Part shown: piece by piece, positions 32,162-41,224 of the stretch
Layout of the letters: the number at the start of each line of letters is the position of its first letter
Numbering within the stretch: the first letter of the stretch is position 1
From: an uncultured Clostridia bacterium
GTDB taxonomy: Bacteria > Bacillota > Clostridia > TANB77 > CAG-508
Reading direction: 5' to 3'
Length of the DNA: 42,796 nt
Assembly (NCBI GenBank): GCA_944387405.1
Contig: CALXET010000003.1
Coordinates: 100,962-143,757, forward strand
Notes under the pieces: generated by a model
What the model was told of the DNA's origin: nothing
The model's input: the letters and a program-made list of their open reading frames with translations, nothing else
Database searches by the model: none
Position numbers and translations under genes: made by a program

Positions 32162-32797
32162 TTATTTAATTATAATTCCTAACATTTTAGAAAGCTCTAC
32201 TGCTTGATATGGACTTACTATCATATCTTTTAAATCTTTTATTTCTACAGATATTCCATCTATGTTACATTCAGTAAAATCAAATAATCCTAGTTTAGTT
32301 TTAAAAAATCTTGAACCTAAAAAAGAAACATTTTTTAAATCTAATCTACTAAATCTAACATCTTCAAATTCCGAACCACTAAAATCACAATCTTTGATAT
32401 TACATTCTTTTATATTTGAATTATTAAAATTTGAATATTTAAAATTAGATTCATTTATCTTTATTTGATTTAATCTTGTCATAATAAAATTAGAACCAAT
32501 AAATTTACAATTTTTAAAATATACATTATTAAAATTACTTTCTTCAAAAGAAAAATTAGAGAAATCACAATCTTCAAATATAACATAAGTAAAATATGTT
32601 TTTTCTAGACTTCCAGAAATTTTACAATTTTTAAATAAGCAATTTTTAAACTCAATATTTTTTGAGTTTACATTAAATTCATTTTGGTCTCTAAATATAC
32701 TATTTTCTATATCTATTTCATCTTTTATAGCAATATCAATCATTTCTTGTAAATTATTTTCTTTTGAATCTTTTAATAAATTATATAAATCTTCCAT
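32162..32797 (-). CDS. Pentapeptide-repeat protein
   Basis: A 211-residue protein whose residues 45-180 form a right-handed beta-helix of degenerate pentapeptide repeats: IEFKNCLFKNCKISG, VIFEDCDFSNFSFEESNFNNVYFKNCKF, NESNFKYSNFNNSNIKECNIKDCDFSG, with Phe/Leu/Ile at the central position of each repeat. Unusually many cysteines stack in the coil. Family members include DNA mimics that protect gyrase (Qnr, MfpA), but most have unknown roles. A capped C-terminal helix follows (PYQAVELSKMLGIIIK). AAGGAAA precedes the ATG. Confidence 0.85.
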   Translation of the reverse strand: MEDLYNLLKDSKENNLQEMIDIAIKDEIDIENSIFRDQNEFNVNSKNIEFKNCLFKNCKISGSLEKTYFTYVIFEDCDFSNFSFEESNFNNVYFKNCKFIGSNFIMTRLNQIKINESNFKYSNFNNSNIKECNIKDCDFSGSEFEDVRFSRLDLKNVSFLGSRFFKTKLGLFDFTECNIDGISVEIKDLKDMIVSPYQAVELSKMLGIIIK

Positions 32798-32956
32798 CTT
32801 TTTAATTTCCTTATTCTAATTATTTTTATATACTTATTTAGCTTATTTTTAATCTATTTTACATTAAATTTTTTAACATTAACCTTTTTAAATTTTATTC
32901 TATTTTGTATCATATCATATTTAATCTTATATTTTACTCTTTTTTTTGAAAAAAAA

Positions 32957-32975
32957 GAACATGTAAAACATGCTC
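32957..32975 (-). terminator. Terminator after the alpha-CTD-like gene
   Basis: Stem GAGCATGT/ACATGTTC (one G-T pair), 3-nt loop, T-run of eight on the minus strand. Confidence 0.85.
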
Positions 32976-32992
32976 TAATTTTATTTTTTATT

Positions 32993-33217
32993 TTAATATC
33001 TTTTTTTCTTAATGTCTAATCCATTTAATTGAAGTTTTATTTCAATAGTACTAATATCACTTTGCTCAAAATTAATATTTCTTAAATCCGCTTTAGTCAT
33101 TGAACATAGATCTTCAACTTTCATTATGTTATTTTCCTCTAGTCTTTGCATAACATCATCATTTAAATTAAGTATACTTAGATCTTCTTTTAATAAATTT
33201 GATTTCATTTTTATCAT
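32993..33217 (-). CDS. Stand-alone RNA polymerase alpha-CTD-like protein
   Basis: A 74-residue protein made almost only of a helix-hairpin-helix fold like the C-terminal domain of RNA polymerase alpha: LSILNLNDDVMQRLEENNIMKVEDLCSMTKADLRNINFEQSDISTIEIKLQLNGLDIKKK, aligning with the alpha-CTD order (L-L-n-R..L...I..v.DL...t...L..i...g..si.ei...L...gl). There is no alpha N-terminal assembly domain. It could bind DNA or transcription factors, or be a helper or anti-factor; this is inference. The Shine-Dalgarno fits either of two ATGs (33217 or 33208). Confidence 0.65.
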   Translation of the reverse strand: MIKMKSNLLKEDLSILNLNDDVMQRLEENNIMKVEDLCSMTKADLRNINFEQSDISTIEIKLQLNGLDIKKKRY

Positions 33218-33279
33218 ATCCTTACCTTAATTGATTTGTTAGTGTAACAATTTAAAATCACTTTTAAAATAATTACTTT

Positions 33280-34347
33280 TTAATTATAACACATTTCAGC
33301 TTCAGTTACCAACTCATTCATTAATTCTTTTACAGTAACTATTTTATCTATTCTAGAAACATTACTTCCACAGAATATTAATCCTTCTTTTAGATTTCCT
33401 GTAACAGAATTTATTAAAGCTTTTGTAATACAGTATGGTGTAGTCTCTGGATTGCAAGTCTTAATACAAGCTAAACACTTCTCTGGTTTTATAGGTTCTT
33501 TTTCAACTTTTTCTATAAACTCATTTCTTATAGCTCTTCCAGGCATTCCAACTGGACTTTTAACTATTTGAATATCTTCTTCTTTTGCATTAACATATGC
33601 TTCTTTAAATTTGATATCAGCATCACATTCTTCTGTTGCAACAAATCTAGTTGCAATTTGAACTCCAGAAGCTCCAAGCTTTAAACATTTAGCAATATCT
33701 TTTCCAGTAAAAATTCCTCCAGCTACTACTACTGGTATCTTTTTATGGAATTGTTCCTCAAATTCTTTAACTTTATCTACAACTTCTTTTGCTATATCAA
33801 ATATAGACTTTTTCTCTTTTAATTCTTCCATAGAAAATCCTAAATGTCCTCCTGCTTCAGGACCTTCTACAACTATCATGTCAGGTATATGATTATGTTT
33901 TGCCCATAATTTTATCATAAGACCTGCTCCTCTTGCAGATGATATGATTGGAGCGATTTTTACTTTAGTACCTTCAACAAGCTTAGGAAGTTCTTTTGGA
34001 AGTCCAGCTCCTGATATTATTAGATCTATACCGCTTTCAATTGCTTTTTTTACATTCTCTTTATAAAAATTAGTAACTGTCATAATATTAATTCCTATAA
34101 TACCATTATTACTAATTCTTTTAGCTTCTTTAATATGTTTTTCTAAGCTTCTTAAATTAGCTTCTTTAGTATTAGTTTCAAAATCAGGTTCATCAAAACC
34201 AATTTGCGCAGTAGATATTATTCCAATTCCACCTTCTTTAGCAACAGCTCCTGCAAGCTTTGATCTTGAAACTCCAACTCCCATTCCTCCCTGGATAATA
34301 GGAATTTTAGCTACTAAATCTCCTATTCTTAATTCTGGTAATTTCAT
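33280..34347 (-). CDS. FabK-like / nitronate monooxygenase-family flavoprotein
   Basis: A 355-residue FMN TIM-barrel protein: IPIIQGGMGVGVSRSKLAGAVAKEGGIGII, then IIGINIMTV, IIAPIISS-type strands, EGPEAGGHLGFS with the catalytic histidine region, and IPVVVAGGIFTGKDIAKCLKLGASGVQIATRFV. The C-terminus carries CLACIKTCNPETTPYC, a cysteine cluster common in clostridial members. FabK reduces enoyl-ACP, nitronate monooxygenases detoxify nitro compounds; sequence alone does not decide, but its place after fabI in the fatty-acid operon (86 bp gap) favours a lipid role. Confidence 0.8.
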   Translation of the reverse strand: MKLPELRIGDLVAKIPIIQGGMGVGVSRSKLAGAVAKEGGIGIISTAQIGFDEPDFETNTKEANLRSLEKHIKEAKRISNNGIIGINIMTVTNFYKENVKKAIESGIDLIISGAGLPKELPKLVEGTKVKIAPIISSARGAGLMIKLWAKHNHIPDMIVVEGPEAGGHLGFSMEELKEKKSIFDIAKEVVDKVKEFEEQFHKKIPVVVAGGIFTGKDIAKCLKLGASGVQIATRFVATEECDADIKFKEAYVNAKEEDIQIVKSPVGMPGRAIRNEFIEKVEKEPIKPEKCLACIKTCNPETTPYCITKALINSVTGNLKEGLIFCGSNVSRIDKIVTVKELMNELVTEAEMCYN

Positions 34348-34433
34348 AATATTCCTTTCTTGAGATATTAATATTTTAAATTAACTTAATTAATAACTAA
34401 TATATTTAAAGTATCTCGTCTCACTATAAAATT

Positions 34434-35201
34434 TTAGATTCCCATTATGCTATATCCACTGTCAGCATAAACTACTTGACCTGTGATTGCTCTTGACATA
34501 TCACTTAGCATAAATGTAACTGCATTTCCAACTTCTTTTGTTGTAACATTTCTTCTAAGAGGTGCTTTTTCTTCAACTACATCTAGAATTGAATTAAAAT
34601 CTTTTATTCCTTTTGCAGATAATGTTTTAATAGGACCTGCAGATATTGCATTTACTCTTATTCCTTCTGGTCCTAAGTTAGATGCTAAATATCTAATACT
34701 ACATTCAAGTGCAGCTTTTGCAACACCCATTACATTATACCCTTCTAATACTTTAGTAGATCCATAATAAGTTAATGCTACTATACTTGCATCATCAGCA
34801 AGTACATCTAATTCTTTTGCAATTCTACATGTTGCAACTAATGAATATGCACTTACATCATTAGCATGTGCAAATCCTTCTTTTGAAGTATTTATAAAAT
34901 CATTTCTTAAATCTTGTGTATTTGCATGTGCAATACTATGTAATATACCATTTATTTTTCCGTATTCAGCTTTTATTTTTGTAAATAATTCAACTAATTC
35001 CTCATCCTTTGATGCATCACATGTGTAAGCTTTAGATCCTTCAAATTCAGAAATTAATTCTTCTATTTTCTCTCTGTTTTCTTCTCCCATAAAAGTAAAT
35101 ATTAATTTAGCTCCATTTTCATATGCAGCTTGTGCAGCACCATATGCTATACTCCATTTGTTTCTAATTCCCATAATTAGTACTGTTTTTTCTTTTAACA
35201 T
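34434..35201 (-). CDS. fabI: Enoyl-ACP reductase (NADH)
   Basis: A 255-residue short-chain dehydrogenase-type reductase catalysing the last step of each elongation round. The NADH motif is VLIMGIRNKWSIAYGAAQA (residues 7-25). The active-site pattern Y-x6-Y-x6-K appears in TYYGSTKVLEGYNVMGVAKAALE. IRVNAISAGPIKTLSAKGI is the substrate-binding loop region. It is the target of triclosan in other bacteria. It follows accA by 21 bp. The neighbouring FabK-like gene may be a second, unrelated enoyl reductase. Confidence 0.94.
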   Translation of the reverse strand: MLKEKTVLIMGIRNKWSIAYGAAQAAYENGAKLIFTFMGEENREKIEELISEFEGSKAYTCDASKDEELVELFTKIKAEYGKINGILHSIAHANTQDLRNDFINTSKEGFAHANDVSAYSLVATCRIAKELDVLADDASIVALTYYGSTKVLEGYNVMGVAKAALECSIRYLASNLGPEGIRVNAISAGPIKTLSAKGIKDFNSILDVVEEKAPLRRNVTTKEVGNAVTFMLSDMSRAITGQVVYADSGYSIMGI

Positions 35202-35222
35202 AATTTAAACTCTCCTTTATTT

Positions 35223-36173
35223 TTATTTAATATATTCACCTATTTTTCTAAATTTTTGATATCTTTTTTCTATCAAATCATTTCCATCTAATTTAGATAA
35301 TTCATCTAATTGTTTAAGTATTTCTTTCTTTATACTATCTGCAACTGCATCTACATCTTTACTCGCTCCACCCACTGGCTCATCTATAATTGTATCTACT
35401 ATATCAAAATTATACAAGTCTTCAGCTGTAAGCTTCATTACCTCTGCAGCTTCTTTTGCTCTAGTTCCATCTTTCCATAAAATACTTGCATATCCTTCAG
35501 GAGACAATATAGAATATATTGCATTTTCAAGCATTAATATTCTATCTCCAACACTGATTGCTAAAGCTCCTCCACTTGATCCTTCACCAATTACTACAAC
35601 TATAATTGGAACTTTTAATCTACACATTTCAAGCATACTTCTAGCAATTGCTTCACCTTGACCTTTTTCTTCAGCTTCAATTCCTGGATATGCTCCTTTT
35701 GTATCAACAAAAGTAATTATTGGTCTATTAAACTTTTCCGCCTGTTTCATAAGTCTTATTCCTTTTCTATAACTTTCAGGATTAGGCATTCCAAAGTTTC
35801 TTTCAATATTTTCTTTTGTATTTCTACCTTTTTGCTGAGCAATAATTGTAAATTTCTTATCACCGATTTTAGCTAGACCACAAACAGTAGCTTTATCATC
35901 TTTTGAAAGTCTGTCACCATGAAGTTCTATAAACTCATCAAAAATTCTATCTATATAGTCTAATGCTGTTGGTCTTTGTGGATTTCTTGCAAGATTTACT
36001 TTATCCCATGCAGTCATTTTTGAATAAGCTTGTTTTTTTAAGTTTTCTATTTTCTTTTGTATTTCATCAACATCATTTAGATTAATCTGTTCGCCATTTG
36101 CAATGTTTTTTAAATCTTCTAAATTTTTTTCTAAATCTTCAATTTCTTTATTTATGTTTTCTAAATTTGACAT
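35223..36173 (-). CDS. accA: Acetyl-CoA carboxylase carboxyltransferase subunit alpha
   Basis: A 316-residue subunit that with AccD moves CO2 from biotin to acetyl-CoA. Signature blocks: NPQRPTALDYIDRIFDEFIELHGDR, GRNTKENIERNFGMPNPESYRKGIRLM, IITFVDTKGAYPGIEAEEKGQGEAIARSM, VIGEGSSGGALAISVGDRILMLENAIYSILSPEGYASILWKD. An N-terminal coiled-coil (about 1-45) precedes the core. It starts 12 bp after accD, as usual. Confidence 0.97.
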   Translation of the reverse strand: MSNLENINKEIEDLEKNLEDLKNIANGEQINLNDVDEIQKKIENLKKQAYSKMTAWDKVNLARNPQRPTALDYIDRIFDEFIELHGDRLSKDDKATVCGLAKIGDKKFTIIAQQKGRNTKENIERNFGMPNPESYRKGIRLMKQAEKFNRPIITFVDTKGAYPGIEAEEKGQGEAIARSMLEMCRLKVPIIVVVIGEGSSGGALAISVGDRILMLENAIYSILSPEGYASILWKDGTRAKEAAEVMKLTAEDLYNFDIVDTIIDEPVGGASKDVDAVADSIKKEILKQLDELSKLDGNDLIEKRYQKFRKIGEYIK

Positions 36174-36185
36174 CTAAAAACCTCC

Positions 36186-37022
36186 TTAGCTATGGTACTC
36201 TAGTAATTTAGATAATACTTGTTTCATATCTTTTCTATGAACAATCTTATCTACAAAACCATGTTCTAGTAAAAATTCTGATGTTTGAAATCCCTCAGGA
36301 AGTTCTTGTCCAATAGTTTGTTTAATAACTCTTGGTCCTGCAAATCCTATCATTGCTTTTGGCTCTGCTAAAATTATATCTGCAACAGTTGCAAACGATG
36401 CTGTTACTCCACCATATGTTGGATCAGTTAATACTGAAATATATAAAAGCCCTGCTTCATTTAATTTAGCTAGTGCTGATGTAGTTTTTGCCATTTGTAT
36501 TAAAGAAATAATTCCTTCTTGCATTCTAGCTCCACCTGATACACTAAATATAATAAGTGGTAATTTAAGTTCAATTGCTTTTTCAATAGAATATGTTATT
36601 TTCTCACCAACAACACTTCCCATACTTCCCATAAAAAAGTTGCCATCCATTATACATATTACAGCTTTTTTACCTTCTATATCTCCTATCCCACATAAAA
36701 CAGCTTCATCTATTCCTGTTTTTTCTTTTAATGTCTCTAATTTTTTCATATATTCATCCATATTAAGTGGATTAGAAGTTTTAATATTTAAATCGAATGG
36801 AGTAAATGTGTTTTCATCAACAATTTGTTTAATTCTTCTTCTAGCAGAAATACGAAAATGTTTTCCACATTCAGGACACACACTGTAATTTTCATGAAGA
36901 ATATCTTTATAAATTATCTCTCCACAAACATCACACTTTACCCACTTTCCTACTGGTATATCAACTTTATTTACAGTCGAAGTATTATCTGTGCCTCTCT
37001 TTTTTAATTTATCTACAACCAT
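36186..37022 (-). CDS. accD: Acetyl-CoA carboxylase carboxyltransferase subunit beta
   Basis: A 278-residue subunit with the N-terminal zinc ribbon CxxC-x15-CxxC ([24 protein letters not shown], about 35-58) that can bind nucleic acid in related proteins. The crotonase-like core follows: [73 protein letters not shown]. Together with accA it forms the transferase. AGGAG lies before the ATG, and the gene follows accC by 50 bp. Confidence 0.97.
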   Translation of the reverse strand: MVVDKLKKRGTDNTSTVNKVDIPVGKWVKCDVCGEIIYKDILHENYSVCPECGKHFRISARRRIKQIVDENTFTPFDLNIKTSNPLNMDEYMKKLETLKEKTGIDEAVLCGIGDIEGKKAVICIMDGNFFMGSMGSVVGEKITYSIEKAIELKLPLIIFSVSGGARMQEGIISLIQMAKTTSALAKLNEAGLLYISVLTDPTYGGVTASFATVADIILAEPKAMIGFAGPRVIKQTIGQELPEGFQTSEFLLEHGFVDKIVHRKDMKQVLSKLLEYHS

Positions 37023-37072
37023 ACTATCTCCTCTTTTAATTCAATATTTAAAATTATTTATATAATAATTCC

Positions 37073-38416
37073 TTACATATCAAATTCTTTTTTAATAAAT
37101 GATGTATCAAAGTTTCCTGTTTGGAAATTTTTATTATCTAAAATTCTATACAAGAAATCAATATTTGTATCAATTCCGTCAATTACACATTCATCTAATG
37201 CCCTTTTCATTTTTGCAATTGCTTCATCTCTATCTTTTCCATGAACAATTAATTTTGCTATCATTGAATCATATACTGGTGGAATTTTATATCCTGTATA
37301 TACAGCAGTATCAATTCTTACTCCATTTCCACCCGGAAGATTTAATTCTTTTATTTCTCCTGGTGATGGTCTAAAGTTCTTATAAGGATTTTCTGCATTT
37401 ATCCTACATTCTATACTATGACCTGTAAATGTAATATCTTTTTGCTTATATTCTAACTTTTCTCCTGATGCTATTTTTAATTGTTCTTTTACAATATCGA
37501 TACCTGTTACCCACTCTGTTACTGGATGTTCTACTTGTATCCTTGTATTCATTTCCATGAAATAAAAGTTTTTATCTTTATCTACTAAAAATTCAATTGT
37601 TCCGGCGTTTGCATATTTTGCAGCTTTAACTGCTTTTATTGCAGCTTCGCCCATTTTTCTTCTTAATGTATCGTCTAAAACTGTAGATGGACTCTCCTCT
37701 AATACTTTTTGATTATTTCTTTGAAGTGAGCAATCTCTTTCTCCTAAATGAATACAATTTCCATATTCATCAGCTAATATTTGTATTTCAACATGTCTTG
37801 GATTTACTATACATTTTTCTAAATATAATTCATCATCATTAAAAGAAACTTTTGCTTCTTGTTTTACTATATCATAGAAGTTAGTTAATTCTTCTTCATT
37901 ATTGCATAGTCTTATTCCTTTTCCTCCACCTCCACTTGAGGCTTTTAGCATTACTGGATAACCAACTTTTTTAGCAACCTTTTTAGCTTCTTCTAAGCTA
38001 TTTAATTTTCCATCTGATCCAGGAACTGTTGGAACACCTGCATCTTTCATTAATTGTTTTGCATTTGTTTTATTTCCCATTAAATTAATAACTTCTGCAG
38101 AAGGTCCTATAAATTTTATATTGCTCTCTGTACACATTTTTGCAAATTTAGCATTCTCAGAAAGAAAACCAAAACCTGGATGAATTCCATCTGCTCCTGT
38201 TACATTTGCAGCTTCAAGTATATTTTTTACATTTAAATAGCTTTTAGCAGGAGCTGCGCTACCTACGCATATTGCTTCATCTGCTAATTTTGTATGCAAA
38301 CTATCTTTGTCTATATCAGAATAAATAGCAACAGTTTTTATATTCATTTCTCTACATGCTCTTATTATTCTTACTGCAATTTCTCCTCTATTTGCAATTA
38401 ATACTTTATTTAACAT
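37073..38416 (-). CDS. accC: Acetyl-CoA carboxylase, biotin carboxylase subunit
   Basis: A 447-residue ATP-grasp enzyme carboxylating the biotin on AccB. Blocks: MLNKVLIANRGEIAVRIIRACRE, GADGIHPGFGFLSENAKFA, KASSGGGGKGIRLCNNEEEL (ATP lid), HLGERDCSLQRNNQKVLEESPS, FYFMEMNTRIQVEHPVTE (catalytic Glu and Arg), ECRINAENPYKNFRPSPG. Length is standard. Upstream, the inserted orphan H separates it from fabZ and accB, which it needs as partner. Confidence 0.97.
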   Translation of the reverse strand: MLNKVLIANRGEIAVRIIRACREMNIKTVAIYSDIDKDSLHTKLADEAICVGSAAPAKSYLNVKNILEAANVTGADGIHPGFGFLSENAKFAKMCTESNIKFIGPSAEVINLMGNKTNAKQLMKDAGVPTVPGSDGKLNSLEEAKKVAKKVGYPVMLKASSGGGGKGIRLCNNEEELTNFYDIVKQEAKVSFNDDELYLEKCIVNPRHVEIQILADEYGNCIHLGERDCSLQRNNQKVLEESPSTVLDDTLRRKMGEAAIKAVKAAKYANAGTIEFLVDKDKNFYFMEMNTRIQVEHPVTEWVTGIDIVKEQLKIASGEKLEYKQKDITFTGHSIECRINAENPYKNFRPSPGEIKELNLPGGNGVRIDTAVYTGYKIPPVYDSMIAKLIVHGKDRDEAIAKMKRALDECVIDGIDTNIDFLYRILDNKNFQTGNFDTSFIKKEFDM

Positions 38417-38433
38417 ACTGCTTTTCTCCTTTA

Positions 38434-38462
38434 TTTACTTTCATAATTAAATATGATATAAT
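38434..38462 (+). promoter_or_regulatory. Promoter of orphan H
   Basis: TTTACT (38434-38439), 17-bp spacer, TATAAT (38457-38462), about 28 bp before the ATG-region; it overlaps the accC upstream sequence on the opposite strand. Confidence 0.55.
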
Positions 38463-38496
38463 TTTGTATGTCATTTTGTAGAAAGGACTGATTAGT

Positions 38497-38943
38497 ATGA
38501 CATCTATGACACCTAGTTTGGCAATTGCCAAGTGCTATGCAGATTATTTAGGATTTACGGTGCGTTGTTTGTTTAAATCAAATTCCACAATTTTAGTGGA
38601 AAGAACTCATTTTATTACAAACTTAAATCTTGAATCGTATGATCCAGTTTTTGAAAAGCCTTGTAATCCAATCACATCTGCTGATGCACATGCAGGACTT
38701 ATTTACACTACAGCTATTTTCAAAGCATATACTAGATATGGTAAACACAACAATCGATTTTATATCAAGTTTGGTCATTTTCAAAAAAAACCAGTTGAAA
38801 ATGAAATCGTGCGCATTTCTGGAAATCCTATCTACTATGTCTTACATGACATGTTAAAACGTTCAGGTTTTAGACTAGTTAGAATAGAGACTATCGGAAA
38901 TAACCAAGATCTTGTATACTGTCTTATCGAAAAAGCTTTGTAA
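38497..38943 (+). CDS. Orphan H: small protein inserted antisense in the fab operon
   Basis: A 148-residue soluble, basic protein (SLAIAKCYADYLGFTVRCLF, NSTILVERTHFI, AHAGLIYTTAIFKAYTRYG, HNNRFYIKFGHFQ, YVLHDMLKRSGFRLVRIETIG, NQDLVYCLIEKAL) with alternating strands and helices. No known motif and no signal peptide. AAAGGA precedes the ATG. It runs opposite to the fatty-acid genes, between accC and fabZ, which are normally adjacent. GC and codon use are nearer to the other orphans than to the fab genes. Function unknown. Confidence 0.7.
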   Translation: MTSMTPSLAIAKCYADYLGFTVRCLFKSNSTILVERTHFITNLNLESYDPVFEKPCNPITSADAHAGLIYTTAIFKAYTRYGKHNNRFYIKFGHFQKKPVENEIVRISGNPIYYVLHDMLKRSGFRLVRIETIGNNQDLVYCLIEKAL

Positions 38944-38960
38944 CTACCTGCATACAAATC

Positions 38961-39001
38961 GATGCGAACGCTTCCACTTTTGGAGGTCTAGCATCTTTTT
39001 T
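38961..39001 (+). terminator. Terminator of orphan H
   Basis: GATGC (38961-38965) pairs with GCATC (38991-38995), enclosing a TCCA/TGGA hairpin, followed by TTTTTT on the plus strand. On the minus strand there is no T-run, so fab read-through is possible. Confidence 0.7.
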
Positions 39002-39005
39002 CATT

Positions 39006-39431
39006 TTATCCAACTATTGCAAATGTAAGTTCACCTTTTGCTGCAACCTTTCCATCCACTGTTGCAACAGCTTCTCCTACACCAATAGGTCCTTTTCTTT
39101 TTATTATTTTAACTTCTAATTTTAAAACATCTCCAGGAACTACTTGCTTTTTAAATCTTAATTTATCAATACCACCAAATAAAGCATTTTTACCTTTATT
39201 CTCTTCAAGTGAAAGTATTGCAACAGCTCCTGTTTGAGCTAAAGCTTCAACAATTAATACTCCTGGCATAATTGGATTTCCAGGAAAATGACCTTCAAAA
39301 TGAGGTTCATTTATACATACTGTTTTGTATGCTGTACAACTTTCTCCAGGAACATATTCTTCTACTCTATCTATCATTAAAAAAGGTGGTCTTTGTGGAA
39401 TAATATCCATAATTTCATTTATATTTAACAT
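39006..39431 (-). CDS. fabZ: 3-hydroxyacyl-ACP dehydratase
   Basis: A 141-residue hot-dog-fold dehydratase. [23 protein letters not shown] opens the protein; [30 protein letters not shown] carries the catalytic His and Glu; [24 protein letters not shown] follows. It removes water from 3-hydroxyacyl-ACP. 50 bp after accB. Confidence 0.96.
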   Translation of the reverse strand: MLNINEIMDIIPQRPPFLMIDRVEEYVPGESCTAYKTVCINEPHFEGHFPGNPIMPGVLIVEALAQTGAVAILSLEENKGKNALFGGIDKLRFKKQVVPGDVLKLEVKIIKRKGPIGVGEAVATVDGKVAAKGELTFAIVG

Positions 39432-39481
39432 TTCTCTATACTTCCTTTTCTATTTTTAACGTTTCGTTATTTCCTATAAAG

Positions 39482-39940
39482 TTATTTGATTATAAATAAT
39501 GGTTTTCCATAGTCTACAATTTCTTCATTTTCTACTAAAATGTTTACTACTTCTCCATCATATTCTGATTCAATCTCGTTCATTAATTTCATAGCTTCAA
39601 TAATACAAAGTGTGTCACCTTTTTTTACTTTTGAACCTATTCTTACAAAATTTTCTGCAGTTGGAGAAGATTTAGCATAAAATGTACCAACCATTGGTGA
39701 TTTTACAACATTACCTTCTACTTTTTTTGCTTCTTTTGGTGAAGAAAGATTATTATTTACAGGTTCACTCTTAACAGTATTTTCTACTATTTTGGGAGCT
39801 ACTTGCTCAGTAATTATCTTCTCTTTAATTTCATTTTTCTTAAGGCTAACTTTTGTACCATCTGGAAATTCTATTTCAACTTCTGATAATTTTGAATTTC
39901 CTACATCATCCATTAACTTTTTAATATCTTTATATTCCAT
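39482..39940 (-). CDS. accB: Acetyl-CoA carboxylase biotin carboxyl carrier protein
   Basis: A 152-residue carrier whose C-terminal 75 residues form the biotinyl domain. VKSPMVGTFYAKSSPTAENFVRIGSKVKKGDTLCIIEAMKLMNEI carries the biotin lysine in EAMKLMNEI (Lys about 118). A flexible Pro/Glu/Lys-rich linker (about 45-75) precedes it. The start is the ATG behind AAAGGAAAA rather than the TTG five codons upstream, whose own context is the Shine-Dalgarno. Works with AccC and AccA/D. Between fabF and fabZ. Confidence 0.96.
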   Translation of the reverse strand: MEYKDIKKLMDDVGNSKLSEVEIEFPDGTKVSLKKNEIKEKIITEQVAPKIVENTVKSEPVNNNLSSPKEAKKVEGNVVKSPMVGTFYAKSSPTAENFVRIGSKVKKGDTLCIIEAMKLMNEIESEYDGEVVNILVENEEIVDYGKPLFIIK

Positions 39941-39969
39941 AATTTTTCCTTTCAAATTATAATTTTTTA

Positions 39970-41205
39970 TTATTCTTCATATTTTTTGAATAAAATTGAA
40001 CTATTATGTCCACCAAATCCTAATGAATTAGACATTGCATATTTTACATCTGCTTTTCTTGCAACATTAGGAACTATATCTAAATCACATTCTTCATCTT
40101 TAACTTTATAACCTATTGTTGGAGGAACTATTCCTGTTTCAATAGCCTTAATACATGCTACTGCTTCTACTCCACCTGCTGCTCCTAATAAATGGCCTGT
40201 ATGTCCTTTTGTTGAGCTAACCATAACTTTTTTAGAAGCTTCTCCAAAAGCTGTTTTTACTGCCATAGTTTCGTATTTGTCATTTAATGGTGTTGCTGTT
40301 CCATGAGCATTTATATAAGTTACATCTTCTGGATTAACTCCTGCATCTTTCATTGCGTTTATCATAGCTCTTGCTCCACCTTCTCCATCTGGTGCAGGTG
40401 ATGTAATATGGTATGCATCTGATGTTGCTCCATATCCTACTATCTCAGCATATATTTTTGCTCCTCTTTTCTTAGCATGTTCTAATTCTTCAAGTAATAA
40501 AATTCCAGCTCCTTCTCCCATAACAAATCCGCTTCTTTCTTTATCAAAAGGTATACTTGCTCTTGTTTTGTCTTGCTGTTGTGATAAAGCTTTTATATTT
40601 GTAAATCCTGCTATTCCTGTTGGTGTAATACTAGCTTCTGTTCCACCAGCTATCATTACATCTTGATAACCATGTTTTATTATTCTAAAACATTCTCCTA
40701 TAGTATGTGTAGCACTTGCACATGCAGTTGTCATACAGAAAGATTCTCCTTTAGCTCCAACTTCTATAGCAATGTTTCCAGCTGCCATATTGTTAATAGC
40801 CATTGGTATATACATTGGAGATATTCTATCTGGTCCTTTTTCAAATAATGTTTGCGCATTATTTTCTATTGTCTGAAGTCCCCCTATACCTGAACTTACA
40901 GCAACTCCAAACCTTGTTTGATCTATACTATTTATGTCTAATGAACTATCTTTCATAAGTTCTCTTGCTGCAACTAATGCAAAATGTGAAAATCTATCTA
41001 ATCTCTTTGCCTCTCTTCTATCGAAATGATCTTCTACATTAAAGTTTTTTACTTCTCCTGCTAATTTTACTTTAAAATTTGTTGTATCAAATAATGTAAT
41101 TTCATCTATACCACATTTTCCAGAAATTAAACCGTTCCAAAATTCATCTACATCATTTCCAACTGGTGTTATTGCACCTAATCCTGTTACTACTACTCTT
41201 CTCAT
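39970..41205 (-). CDS. fabF: 3-oxoacyl-ACP synthase II
   Basis: A 411-residue condensing enzyme. MRRVVVTGLGAITPVGNDVDEFW opens the family; the nucleophilic Cys is in TTACASATHTIGE (about 164), with His in NAHGTATPLND and KGHTGHLLGAAGG. SNSLGFGGHNSSILF is the C-terminal motif. It elongates acyl-ACP with malonyl-ACP. The start is the ATG giving MRRV, behind GAAAGG, not the ATG three codons earlier. 19 bp after fabG. Confidence 0.97.
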   Translation of the reverse strand: MRRVVVTGLGAITPVGNDVDEFWNGLISGKCGIDEITLFDTTNFKVKLAGEVKNFNVEDHFDRREAKRLDRFSHFALVAARELMKDSSLDINSIDQTRFGVAVSSGIGGLQTIENNAQTLFEKGPDRISPMYIPMAINNMAAGNIAIEVGAKGESFCMTTACASATHTIGECFRIIKHGYQDVMIAGGTEASITPTGIAGFTNIKALSQQQDKTRASIPFDKERSGFVMGEGAGILLLEELEHAKKRGAKIYAEIVGYGATSDAYHITSPAPDGEGGARAMINAMKDAGVNPEDVTYINAHGTATPLNDKYETMAVKTAFGEASKKVMVSSTKGHTGHLLGAAGGVEAVACIKAIETGIVPPTIGYKVKDEECDLDIVPNVARKADVKYAMSNSLGFGGHNSSILFKKYEE

Positions 41206-41224
41206 TATTTCCATCCTTTCCTTT

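Noticed and set aside
34350..34430. FapR/FabT operator between fabI and the FabK-like gene
   Set aside because: A GAGATA/TATCTC inverted repeat is present but does not match the known operator consensus closely enough.
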